Shown: positions 10,091 through 19,548 of the stretch, piece after piece | How the letters are laid out: the number at the start of each line of letters is the position of its first letter | How positions within the stretch are numbered: position 1 is the first letter of the stretch | Source of the DNA: Priapulus caudatus | Taxonomy: Eukaryota > Priapulida > Priapulimorpha > Priapulimorphida > Priapulidae | Direction of reading: 5' to 3' | DNA: 24,816 nucleotides | Assembly (NCBI RefSeq): GCF_000485595.1 | Contig: NW_014577277.1 | Coordinates: 302,946 to 327,761, forward strand | Translations under genes and position numbers: made by a program | The notes under the pieces: model-generated | Databases searched by the model: none | What the model was told of the DNA's origin: nothing | The model's input: the letters and a program-made list of their open reading frames with translations, nothing else

Positions 10091-10785
10091 CAGGGGTGGG
10101 CAAACTGCGGCCCGCAGGCCGCATGCGGCCCTCTACCGGGTTCTGTGCGGCCTGCGAAATGTTTTTTCCCACTTGAGTTCCGGACCCACCATAGATAGTG
10201 TTTTGTAATATATGGTTCGTATATATATGGTTGGATTATAGTTAGGGTAGGTTTAGGGTTAGGATTAGGTATAAGGGGTATTCATTTTACATTGTTGCTT
10301 CAATGTTTTTAAATCAATAAATTTTTATGAAAGTTTAGGGTTAGGGTTAGGGTTAGGTATAAGGGGTATTCATTTTACATTGTTGCTTCGAGGAAGTCGA
10401 GTGAATGGAGTGCACTGATTGGCTGTGGTCCGGAACTCAAGTGGGAAAAAAAATTTCGCGTGCGGCCCGCGGAAGCCTGCAGCATATTAAAAAATAAAAA
10501 TGGAAAAATAATTTTTATTTTTTTAAATCAATAAATTTTTATGAGTCAACATGTTTGTGCTTGAACCGAGGCTGACTTTTTCAGTGTCATACAGATTAGT
10601 GTTCTATTGTCTCTGGTTCGCTCTGAAACGCCATTTCAGCTAATTATGGTCCAGAGATGGCGCCCTTGAAGCGAAACGCACGTATTGTTTTAGAGCGCAC
10701 CGCCCGATTTTAAAAGGTGCGGCCCTTTGACTTTTCATGGCCCACTGATGCGGCCCTCGCTTTGTAAAGTTTTTACCCACCACTG
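10091..10785. mobile_element. Nested non-autonomous hAT element
   Basis: The left end CAGGGGTGGGCAAACTGCGG is the well-known terminus of non-autonomous hAT families. The right end reads ACCCACCACTG, whose reverse complement CAGTGGTGGGT matches it with some divergence. GGTTAGGG flanks both ends (10083-10090, 10786-10793), fitting an 8 bp hAT duplication, although the site is a repeat array, so this is not independent proof. Inside are a perfect 24 bp inverted pair (10163-10186, 10427-10450), a 37 bp direct repeat (10265-10301, 10353-10389), another ~25 bp direct repeat (10306-10330, 10520-10544) and more TTAGGG units. There is no transposase frame. Confidence 0.8.
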
Positions 10786-10811
10786 GGTTAGGGTTAGGGT
10801 TAGGGTTAGGG
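10786..10811 (+). repeat. Telomere-type (TTAGGG)n array inside the transposon, right part
   Basis: Four further GGTTAGGG-phase units follow the hAT right end and then grade into AT-rich DNA and the right 65 bp TIR. Together with 10061-10090 this is one array divided by the hAT insertion. Confidence 0.9.
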
Positions 10812-11009
10812 CACTTTTTAGGGTTTTTGCATCATTCTTTAATATATCGTAAAATATATGTTAAAATTAGAAGTGCCTAGTAAACATATCCTATCGCACC
10901 TTTCAGCCGGCTGCGTGAGCGGGTACTCATCCGTGTTTTCCTCATTATAGTTACCCGTTATTATATTTAGGGGGTTCAGAACGAATTACACTGTTTTAAC
11001 GAAATCATT

Positions 11010-11924
11010 NNNNNNNNNNNNNNNNNNNNNNNNNNNNNNNNNNNNNNNNNNNNNNNNNNNNNNNNNNNNNNNNNNNNNNNNNNNNNNNNNNNNNNNNNNN
11101 NNNNNNNNNNNNNNNNNNNNNNNNNNNNNNNNNNNNNNNNNNNNNNNNNNNNNNNNNNNNNNNNNNNNNNNNNNNNNNNNNNNNNNNNNNNNNNNNNNNN
11201 NNNNNNNNNNNNNNNNNNNNNNNNNNNNNNNNNNNNNNNNNNNNNNNNNNNNNNNNNNNNNNNNNNNNNNNNNNNNNNNNNNNNNNNNNNNNNNNNNNNN
11301 NNNNNNNNNNNNNNNNNNNNNNNNNNNNNNNNNNNNNNNNNNNNNNNNNNNNNNNNNNNNNNNNNNNNNNNNNNNNNNNNNNNNNNNNNNNNNNNNNNNN
11401 NNNNNNNNNNNNNNNNNNNNNNNNNNNNNNNNNNNNNNNNNNNNNNNNNNNNNNNNNNNNNNNNNNNNNNNNNNNNNNNNNNNNNNNNNNNNNNNNNNNN
11501 NNNNNNNNNNNNNNNNNNNNNNNNNNNNNNNNNNNNNNNNNNNNNNNNNNNNNNNNNNNNNNNNNNNNNNNNNNNNNNNNNNNNNNNNNNNNNNNNNNNN
11601 NNNNNNNNNNNNNNNNNNNNNNNNNNNNNNNNNNNNNNNNNNNNNNNNNNNNNNNNNNNNNNNNNNNNNNNNNNNNNNNNNNNNNNNNNNNNNNNNNNNN
11701 NNNNNNNNNNNNNNNNNNNNNNNNNNNNNNNNNNNNNNNNNNNNNNNNNNNNNNNNNNNNNNNNNNNNNNNNNNNNNNNNNNNNNNNNNNNNNNNNNNNN
11801 NNNNNNNNNNNNNNNNNNNNNNNNNNNNNNNNNNNNNNNNNNNNNNNNNNNNNNNNNNNNNNNNNNNNNNNNNNNNNNNNNNNNNNNNNNNNNNNNNNNN
11901 NNNNNNNNNNNNNNNNNNNNNNNN
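11010..11924. other. Assembly gap (N run)
   Basis: 915 unresolved bases. The sequence to the left is the second copy of a near-identical duplication, a likely cause of the gap. No features can be called here. Confidence 1.
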
Positions 11925-13159
11925 CATGGCAATAGCTCAGCTTGGCGATGTCAAGGTGAGGTAAAAATTTAAGAAAATGTAGGAAAAGGTTTGTACCTTT
12001 AAGTGGAGTGTTTTTTAGTTGTGGCATTGTTACGACAGATCATTATATCTTCCTTTGCATTTTACTTTAATTCATCTATATTGCATATATTAGTGACTGC
12101 TCCATCACTTGCTTTGTTTTATTAGCGTGTGTTATACGCATATGCCTATTGTTTCTTCACTTTGGCAACGTATCTTTCCGTAGGAAACTCTAAATGATCT
12201 ACAGTTCTATAATTGTTCATGTCATTTTTGACTTGCAACTGTAATATCTACTTATCATCTTTCTGGTAACAGCCTTTTGGAGTTTTTTCTTCTACTCTGT
12301 TTTGTTTACGAATGAACCGACGAGGTACCATGATGCCGACCATATCATGGGCATTTTTTCCAGAATTTCTATACAGAGCATAGTTATGTTCATCATGGTA
12401 TGCTAAGACAAAGATGTTGGAAATAATCCAAAAACTACTCATACATTTATTGATTACATTGTGGTTCACTGCCATTCAACATCTGCCTAGAAACGAATAT
12501 CCTTGCACCTGTCTCATGACAAGTTACATAATTATAGTACTTGGACATTGTTTACCATTGCTGAAAATTATTATTGGTTTATTTACATTTATTGCTATTT
12601 TTCTACACAATCACCCTAAAGACAACTGGTATAGAACTGCACTAACATGATACAAGAATACACCAATACACTCACATGTATGATGATACTCTAAATTCAT
12701 TATTTACATGCATACATTGGGATTGTCAACATCGTTTACTGCAGTAAAAATAAGGTGATTTTTAACAGGATTATGAAGGTGTCAAGGATCACAAGTCAGT
12801 GTGTTCTCTAAGTACTATATTCCACAACAATTGCATCAGCACAAATGGCAATATCACGAACGTTGAACAAATATATAAACATGCGAACTCTGCCTTGTCA
12901 GATATTTATATACATTGTTTATTTGTTAAGTGATCAACAACAAATTCCCACGTGAGTCTGCAATTTTTCTGATCACCTGTATTCCAAGTCAGAAGGAAGC
13001 AAAAACCCCTGCAATATCTGAGTCACGAGTGCAATGTAATTTTAAATTTTAGGTGAATGAATTAGAATACACCTCTGCATATCATGCATATTAAGCATAA
13101 ATAGAAAACTATAAAATGGTAATAATGTTACAATATTTACTCGACCACATAACATAAAC
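11925..13159. other. No gene recognised
   Basis: AT-rich flank between the gap and element A. The first bases (CATGGCAATAGCTCAG, followed by GATGTCAAGGTGAGG) could be the end of an exon at a GTGAGG donor, but the upstream part is hidden by the gap. The overlapping short frames around 12248-12650 have no recognisable motif. Confidence 0.4.
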
Positions 13160-13274
13160 CGTAACAATATGATTGTGTTGTACTTTAGTGTACTGTATGT
13201 AATGTAGCCGTAGGGGTGAATAAAAGATGGCTCCCTGAATTAATGTGTTGAGTTGGTGATGTGGACTTGAAACA
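13160..13274 (+). repeat. 5' LTR of element A
   Basis: About 115 bases, short for a Gypsy LTR. It ends GACTTGAAACA. Its start, CGTAACAATATG, corresponds to TGTAACAACATG in the 3' LTR, so the canonical TG has decayed to CG. It shares GTACTTTAGTGTACTGTATG and AAAAGATGGCTCCCTGAATT with the 3' copy. I count about ten differences, suggesting an old insertion. Confidence 0.88.
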
Positions 13275-13286
13275 TGGTGGCAGCGG
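13275..13286 (+). promoter_or_regulatory. Primer binding site of element A (Leu-tRNA type)
   Basis: TGGTGGCAGCGG directly follows the LTR. It is complementary to the 3' end CCGCTGCCACCA known from metazoan tRNA-Leu of the AAG/UAG class (12 positions). This is the site where minus-strand reverse transcription would start. The tRNA assignment rests on recalled tRNA ends and not on a search. Confidence 0.6.
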
Positions 13287-13524
13287 CAGAGACTCGTTCA
13301 GAATAACACAGGCTAAACGTTACAACCGGTAGAAATGTGTAGAGACATCTCTGAACTATTGAAAAAACTGTTGTCATCCTACATGTGTTAAATCGGCCCC
13401 AATTGTGGTTGCAGTTGACAACTGTGATCGCTGCTGAGTGACAACACGGGGTTGCGCGCCGAGTGTATAGAAGCTGTTCTGTTGTTGTGTCAAAATGACG
13501 AAAACGAAACTCGTTTAACCTGAG

Positions 13525-14362
13525 ATGACCATGGCCATGACGTCAGGTTTAAACCCTCCAAGGGAAATAAAACTGTCGGAAGAAGGAAATGATATGAAAC
13601 AGTGGGAGAACTTCAAGCAGGAATACTAGTTCTTTGCTCTCTCCACTAGGTTCAAAACCAAAAGTGACGAGGAGCAGGCAGCTCTCTTTATTAATCTAGG
13701 AGAGGAGGAGCTTCGAGAGATATACAATGGGTTTGAATGGGCAGCAGCAACAGTTGAAGTCCTTGATGAATCCATTGTGTTCAAGAATGTATAGTAAGTA
13801 AATTTGAGGATTATTTCCATGTGAAGAAAAATGAACTCAGTGCTCGTAAGATCTTCAGTGTCTGTACACAGAAATGTGATGAGGCTATTGAATCATTTAG
13901 AACTTAGTGAAGACTTAGTGAAGACTTAGTGAAAGACTGTGACTTTGGGGATGCGAAGGATAAGACCCTGAGAGATCATCTAGTATTTGGCTCAAAGGTT
14001 GCAAAGATGTAAACCTACAGAAAAAGTTCTTCAAAGAAGAATGTGATAGATTGTCTTTCTATACAGCTGAGAGTATCTGTGTTGCACACCAATCAGCTAG
14101 ACGCCAATTCGCAGCTTGTAAAGAGGACGAACAATCTATCCATGCAATGAAGAGTGGTCCTAAGGGAGGATGGAGTTAGAGTAGGCAATCACATCCCTCG
14201 CAAGGCAGAGGTTCATCTGCTAGCAGCTCTAATGCCACAGCGAATTACAAGGAGTGTGATTACTGTGGAAATAAACACCAGTGGGGCAGAGACAGATGTC
14301 CAGCTTATGGCAAGACCTGCACTCAGTGTTCTGTAAGAAATCACTTCACGGTAAAATGCTAG
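13525..14362 (+). pseudogene. gag: Element A gag (capsid to nucleocapsid), degraded
   Basis: Structural protein that would package element RNA. The likely start is the ATG at 13525 (MTMAMTSGLNPP). A capsid-like segment follows with the recognisable pattern KQWENFKQEY, then KFEDYF. Near the end two zinc knuckles are visible at about 14255-14359: a CX2CX3HX6C form (CDYCGNKHQWGRDRC) and a standard CX2CX4HX4C form (CTQCSVRNHFTVKC). Breaks: TAG at 13627, a frame change near 13795, an 11 bp unit ACTTAGTGAAG repeated three times near 13903-13940 with stops, TAG at 14177 and TAG at 14360. The last stop lies in frame between the second knuckle and the protease. It is not expressible as one protein. 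Confidence 0.85.
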
Positions 14363-15814
14363 TCGAAGCGGTCACAAAAGGAACATGCCAAGACCAGCAA
14401 AACACCGAACCGACAAAGTGGTAATCCGCGTAAAAGGGTGAATGTGGTGTCACACAAGGAGACTGATGTTGATCATACTAATGACGAAGCAGAGCTGATA
14501 CTGCATGTCAACACCAGGTGGCCAAAGGCTGATAAGTCGGTCATGGCAACTATGCAGTTATTGCACAGTGGTGAAATAGTGAAGTTCCAGGTGGACTCTG
14601 GAGCAAGCATAAATGCAATGCCGAAATCGCTTGTAAGTGATGTACCATTTCAGCCTGCACTGAAATGTTTGATTGTCTTGCGTAATGTCCATGACAAGAA
14701 GTACAAGGTTGAATTTGTTGTTGTGGACCAACCAGTGACTCCTATCCTGAGTAAGAGGGCATGTAAACAAATGAATCTCATAACTATTAACTATGACAAC
14801 ATTCGCTCAGTGGAATGTAAACCAGAAAGTAGTGTATTTGGTGATGGTGTGGGTACACTACCAGAAACAGTGCCTCTAACTGTAGATCGCTCTGTGAGAC
14901 CTGTGGCAATCCCTACATGTAGAGTGCCTATAAGTTTGAAGTCTAGGATACAGAGAACACTTGATGAACTAGAATCACTTGGTGTTATAGTGAAAGTGGA
15001 TGAGCCCACCAAGTGGTGCAGTCGTATGGTGGCAAGTGTCAAGAAAAACAACGACATTCGTATATGTATAGACCCCCAGGCTCTGAACCTAGCACTACAC
15101 CGAGAGATGCACCCGCTTCCTTTCATTGATGATGTGTTGTCAGAGCTTTCAAAAGTGCGTGTATTCTCAAAATTTGACCTGAAGAATGGCTATTGGCATT
15201 GTGTCCTGGATGAGCAATCAAGCCAGCTAACAACCTTCCAAACACCCCTTGGGAGATACTGATGGACACGACTGCCATTCGGGCTGTCTGTGTCAAGTGA
15301 AATCTTCCAGAAAAGGCTAAATCAGGCCTTGCAAGGACTCGGTAATGTCATATGTGTTGCCGATGACGTGTTACTTTATGGTGTTGGTCAGACTGATGAG
15401 CAAGCTATGGCTAACCATGACGATTGTCTCAACAAGCTACTCGACAGGTGTCGTGAATGAGGAATAAAGCTCAACAAAGAGCAAACCAAGATGAGAAAGA
15501 GTGAGACGACATTCCTTAAACCCGCAATTGGCCGTGATGCACTCCAAGTTGACCCGACCAAGGTAGAGACTATAATAAAGATGAAACCACCTAGTGATGT
15601 GACCGAAGTACAGAGATTAGCCGGAATGGTTAATTATCTAGCTAGGTACTTGCCAAAACTATCCGATGTGATGAAGCCAATAACAGAGCTGACAATTAAA
15701 GAAACTGGGTGGCGATGGGGAAAATCTCAAGATGCGGCCTTCAATGAGGTAAAACAACTGGTGACATCTGGCCCCCATATTGGCGTACTATGGTCAGAAA
15801 AAAAACACTTTTGA
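14363..15814 (+). pseudogene. pol: Element A protease and reverse transcriptase, with stops
   Basis: The longest open piece is 14438-15262 (274 codons). The aspartic protease motif is at 14594 (VDSGASINAMP, residue 53 of this piece). RT begins near 14900. Visible blocks are IPTCRVPISLKSRI, FSKFDLKNGYWHC (RT palm, first Asp), then LPFGLSVSSEIFQ and the catalytic VADDVLLYG near 15360. The thumb-side LAGMVNYLARYLPKL lies around 15620-15660. TGA codons at 15260 and 15458 stand in frame where the family has Arg or another residue, and both look like CGA to TGA changes. The frame is finally lost at an eight-A run (15798-15805). The residues needed for polymerisation are present, but the gene is interrupted. 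Confidence 0.88.
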
Positions 15815-16337
15815 TGCAGTGTAATGCCAGTAAGTCTGGTATTGGTAGTGTGCTACTACAAGATGAAAAACCAATATCATATACTAGTTAAGCACTTACT
15901 GTGACTGAAACCAAATCTGCTCAAATAGAGAGAGAGATATGTTGGCCATCGTTTTCTGTTCATAATTCCTTCACTACACGTACGGCCGACATACCAAAGT
16001 TCTATCTGAACATAGGCCACTCCAGTCTATTGTGAGAAAACCTCTGTGCATGGCTCCAAATAGATTGCAGGGTATGATGCTTAAGTTACAGCAGTATGAC
16101 CTAAATATTGAGTATCACCCTGGTAAGGAGATGCACATTCCCAATCTGTTGTCACGATCATACTTACCATCGACGGAAGGTGGCGAGGAGTTTGAAAATG
16201 TGAATCATGTGTCTCAACCAGCAATTGGCAAACAGCGCCTGAACAAGATTCAGACTGCTTCGACTGTTGTCTCTATATTGACTATGCTAAGAGATGTTAT
16301 AAGTGCAGGCTGGCCAGACCATAAGAGTGAAGCTATG
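15814..16337 (+). pseudogene. Element A RNase H and connection region, inactive
   Basis: RNase H degrades RNA in the RNA:DNA hybrid. In the frame starting at 15814 the first catalytic Asp is replaced by Asn: the sequence reads QCNASKSGIG where QCDAS-type motifs are usual. The QIERE Glu is kept. TAA at 15889 and a two-base frame change near 15946 follow. The connection part (16032 onward) keeps LKLQQYDLNIEYHPGKEMHI and NLLSRSYLP, the usual link to integrase. The frame then runs into the MITE at about 16338. Confidence 0.82.
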
Positions 16338-16740
16338 TCTCCACACACACGGCACGGCACGGCAACACGTCGCGCCGTTGTGCTGAAAAATTGTGCATTG
16401 TGATTTAGCACATTGTGTCTGAGCGCATTGTGTTCACTCTGGTTCAGTGCACTGAATTTGATCTGAAATTATACGTGATTGTTGTCCATTGGCTGATGGT
16501 GGCGTGAGCAGAACACGTGATAAAAAACAATCGCGTTGATTGGTTCAATTGTCTTTCACCGTATACGGCATCCGGCAAAAGTCAAACTTATTTGACTTTC
16601 CCCGTCGCCGTGAAACTGGGCCGGCGTCGTGCCGTGTCAGTGGAGACTGTGCCATAAGATATTTATAGATATTAATTTTGCCAGAACGGGTGAACGGTGC
16701 CTTTGACGTGCCATGCCGTGTCGCACCATGTGTGTGGAGA
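16338..16740. mobile_element. MITE-like element with GTCTCCACACACA-type ends
   Basis: The left end TCTCCACACACA and right end TGTGTGTGGAGA are exact 12 bp inverted repeats, followed by GGCACGGCACGGC-like subterminal DNA on the left and a diverged counterpart on the right. An additional inward-facing end, GTGTCAGTGGAGAC, lies at 16634-16647, so either two related elements are nested or one has a duplicated end. It breaks the element A reading frame between connection and integrase, where homology resumes at about 16750. Exact ends and target duplication are unresolved. No coding frame. Confidence 0.65.
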
Positions 16741-16749
16741 TGGGCCTTG

Positions 16750-17574
16750 ATGTCAGTCCTGTAACTACATCCCTATTTCCACTATAGAGATAAGCTAACT
16801 GTGCAGGACGGCCTAGTCTTCAAAGGGCACCAAGTGGTAGTTCCACAAGTTCTACATAAGGAAATCAGAGAAGCTCTACATTCCTCTCACGCTGGCATTG
16901 GCGAATGTCTGAGAAGAGCCAGAGATTGTGTCTATTGGCCGGGTATAAACTCGGATCTCAAGGAATACATTTCCCAGTGTGAATTGTGCAATAACTACCA
17001 GAGCAGACAACAGAAAGAAACTTTAATTACTCATGAGGTGACAGATCGCCCATGGGAGAAAGTCGGAGTTGACCTAATGGAATTGAATAATCAACAATAC
17101 CTAGTGACAGTGGACTACTACAGTAACTTCTGAGAGGTGGATAGTCTTACCAGTACTACCTCCACTGCAGTCATAAAGAAGTTGAAATCCCATTCTGCTC
17201 GCAATGGGATCCCCTCAGTGTTGATTAGTGAGAACGACCCTCAGTTTATTAGTGCGGAATTTGGCGAATTTACTCAGGCATGGGACATTGAACATTCCAG
17301 CAGGAGCGGAATTAGCAGTCCAGGCCATCCTCACGGTAATGGCATGGCCAAAGCAGCTGTAAGTTTCCATGATCATCAAATGGGCACTAGAAGCTGGGAA
17401 AGATCCACAGCTTGCAATTCTAGAATATAGAAATATTCCAACAAAAGATGCCAGAACCAGTCAAGTTCAAAGAATGTTCGGGAGAATGACTTGTACACTG
17501 TTGCCTGTTAAAGCGGACTTGCTTAAACCGAAATCACACAGTGATGTGATCAAGAAGAATCAGCTACTGAGAAA
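16750..17574 (+). pseudogene. Element A integrase, zinc finger and core, catalytically dead
   Basis: Integrase would join element DNA to the genome. The N-terminal zinc-binding pattern is intact in the piece from 16801: His27 and His30 (LHSSHAG), and Cys60 and Cys63 (QCELC). The first core Asp is at 17071 (VGVDLMEL). The second acidic position reads SENDPQF instead of the usual SDNGPQF (near 17230), so Asp has become Glu, and the third reads NGMAKAAV (Lys where Glu is expected). TGA at 17131 and a frame change near 17360 break the frame. The C-terminal part continues to about 17574, where element B sequence takes over, and resumes at 20298. Confidence 0.85.
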
Positions 17575-17972
17575 TTCGCCAATTTTGACGTCAATTCTGA
17601 TGGCAATATCGGCCTGTCATAGTCATAGCGGTGCTGGATATCACAGATGCCACTCGCATGCAGGCGCTTCTCCTACACTATGGGGGCCTGAAGTGGACGA
17701 AATATACGAGACACTGACTGTGCCAACCTCTACAGCCGATGTCGACATCTTTAAACAGGCCAGTAAAGCCCTTACGGGCTATTTTACGCCCAGAACCAAC
17801 ACAGCTTTTGAAGTGTATAACTTTCGCCAATGCAGTCAAAATCCAAACGAAAACGTTGATGCCTACGTTACTAGGCTCCGGGCACTTACAAAAACGTGTG
17901 GTTTCGCTGAAGTCGATCATGACATCGCAAACCAGATCATACTTGCTGGCTCATCGCAAGCCATCACGCATC
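17575..17972 (+). pseudogene. gag: Element B gag fragment, truncated
   Basis: It keeps the capsid segment EVDEIYETLTV, then FTPRTNTAFEVYNFRQCSQN and NENVDAYVTRLRALTKTCGF, a pattern common to Mag-like Gypsy Gag proteins. The first nine or so bases of gag, including the ATG, are lost at the 17574 junction. About 40 bases are missing at 17615-17628, replaced by a TCATAG-TCATAG filler. A frame difference at the G run near 17681 separates the early and late parts. The late frame ends at the palindromic junction. Confidence 0.85.
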
Positions 17973-18080
17973 ATGAAAGGTGACAAGTACTGGGTCATCC
18001 CCAGTAGCCACTGAACCAGCCAGTAATGCCAGTGAACTTAGATCGCTACTGGGGATTACCCAGTACTTGTCACGTTTCAT
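17973..18080. repeat. Palindromic gag-to-RT junction, copy 1
   Basis: The 36 bp arms 17973-18008 and 18045-18080 are reverse complements with two mismatches. The right arm is sense RT sequence (LLGITQYLSRF). The left arm is the same RT piece inverted and fused to gag. The loop (18009-18044) is sense RT just upstream. The identical arrangement occurs at 24055-24162. A strand switch during reverse transcription or repair would produce this. Confidence 0.88.
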
Positions 18081-18208
18081 CGAAAGATACGCATCACTCA
18101 CCAGTCCCTGAGAAAGCTAACACACAATGACGTCGAAAGGACATGGGGTGAAGAACAATAGACTGCTCTCACTAGGTTGAAAGAAGCTCTCAGCTCTCAG
18201 CTCTCAGC
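18009..18208 (+). pseudogene. Element B RT C-terminal fragment with deletion scar
   Basis: The sequence reads SNASELRSLLGITQ, then YLSRFIERYASLTSP and LTHNDVERTWGEE, the thumb/connection end of a Gypsy RT that normally precedes RNase H. A TAG at 18159 is shared with the second copy. At 18185-18208 the RNase H region is missing and replaced by three AGCTCTC units. The second copy (24259 onward) still has that RNase H. Confidence 0.82.
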
Positions 18209-19548
18209 AGATCTTCGGCAGTTACATGCAAGCATCTGCTCGAATGGAACGTTGGCGTCTCAGACTTATGCCATACGACTACATGCTCAAGTATCGGCCA
18301 GGCAGAGATGAACAAAACCCAGCTGATTTTATCAGTCGCCATCCTGCTGGAAAGCCAGTTTCTGAAGCTGATGAGTACATCAACTTTGTAGCCGAGAACG
18401 CAGTCCCAAAGTCTATGTCAATCGAAAGCATTGCTGAAGCTATACGAAATGGAAAGTGGAATGACGCAGACCTACAACCGTACAGGAAGCTACGGAACGA
18501 ATTCGCAAGTAGCGATGATATCATACTCCGTGGAACCAGAATCGTAGTGCCCAAATCTTTGTGCGACAAGGCAGTAAAACTCGCTCATATAGGACACTAA
18601 AGAATCGTACGTACGAAAGCCCTACTTCGAGAGAAAGTTTGGTTTCCAGGGATTGATCGAATGGTGGAAGACATGATTGCTCGTTGCATTACATGTCAAG
18701 CTGTAACTCAGAAGCCGAACACGCCAGAACCTCTCGTCATGTCACCGCTCCCAGCCGAACCTTGGGCTGAAGTGTCTGTTGACTTCAATGGACCACTACC
18801 ATCAAGCGAGATGCTACTTGTTGTAACTGATGACTATAGTCGCTTCCCAGAAGTCGAAATAGTCTCGTACAATGCTGCAAAGATTGGCATACTAAAGCTC
18901 GATGGTATTTTCTCATGCCAGGGAATACCTGAAGTTGTCAAGTCGGACAATGGACCTCCGTTCCAAGGTCAATATTTCGCAAGCTTCGCAGCTGACCTCA
19001 GATTCAAACATCGGAAAGTCACCCCATTGTGGCCTCAGCCAATGGTGTGTCGAAAGATTCATGAACACTCTGCTTAAAATTGTATGCATCGCGCATCTTG
19101 AAGGAAGGAACCAGGAAGAATCATCTAGGAGGAAACAGGAACTTTTCCATTTTCTAGGACAATACCGCGCGACGCCACATGCCACTACCGGAGTTCCGCC
19201 AGCCGAAGCGCTGTATGGTAGACGTTTTTGTGTACAACTACCACAGCTACCAGCCAGAGTGTTGCCTAACATGCCAGATATTCGACAGACGATCAAGGAG
19301 AAAGACGCTCACCAGAAAGGATGAAGGAATACGCAGACAACAGACGGAACGCAAAGGGAAATGAGATCCAGCCAGGAGACACCGTCTTAGTCAAACAGCA
19401 ACGTACTAATAAGTTGTCTCCGCACTTCGATCCTAATCCTAATCCTAAACTTCCGACCGCGTATAACGAGAATAAGCGCATCACACGGAACACGTTTTTC
19501 AAGCCGTTGCCCAAACCGCAGCTGATTCGCCGAGATCATCGACGATGA
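18209..19548 (+). pseudogene. Element B connection and integrase, frameshifted
   Basis: Connection: YDYMLKYRPGRDEQNPADF (18226 onward). Integrase zinc finger: AHIGH then RCITC, split by TAA at 18598. Core: Asp at 18781 (VDFNGPLP) and Asp at 18946 (SDNGPPF), 55 residues apart as is normal. The third acidic site lies at a frame change near 19038-19045, where WCVERFMNTLL appears in another frame and the usual GEVERF Glu is lost. After that, FLGQYRATPHATTGVPPAE and LYGRR are typical. The C-terminal part (19321-19548) holds GDTVLVKQQRTNKLSPHF. The protein would insert element DNA but cannot be made from this copy. Confidence 0.85.

Larger units (their letters stand above)
9977..10914. mobile_element. 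DNA transposon, 65 bp perfect TIRs, 9 bp target duplication
   Basis: Bases 9977-10041 and 10850-10914 are exact reverse complements, 65 of 65 by hand, beginning GCAGCCGGCTGAAAGG. The outermost CAGCCGGCTG is itself a palindrome. GTGAGCGGG occurs once on each side (9968-9976 and 10915-10923), and once only in the empty paralogue at 8738-8877, so the ends and the 9 bp duplication are well defined. A 9 bp duplication is typical of Mutator-like elements and possible for Merlin; without a transposase this stays open. The interior is TTAGGG repeat (10061-10090, 10786-10811) split by a hAT element. Without that insert the unit would be roughly 235 bp, which is MITE size. Confidence 0.85.
9924..11009. 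repeat. Duplicated segment, copy B (interrupted by transposon)
   Basis: The same sequence as 8738-8877, split after GTGAGCGGG by the element at 9977-10914 and resuming with GTGAGCGGGTACTCATCC. It then runs straight into the N gap. With one mismatch in about 140 bases, the duplication is recent or reflects two haplotypes placed in one scaffold. Confidence 0.85.

Noticed and set aside
10061-10811. A true telomere or chromosome fusion point
   Set aside because: The TTAGGG arrays are short, enclosed by transposon TIRs with a target duplication, and unique sequence lies on both sides.
10976-12027. Frames over 300 codons across 11010-11924
   Set aside because: They consist almost wholly of unknown residues from the N gap.
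14360-14362. TAG between gag and protease as a read-through signal like that of some retroviruses
   Set aside because: It lies in frame after the second zinc knuckle, which is suggestive, but gag and pol carry several other stops and one C-to-T change explains it. Intact relatives would be needed.
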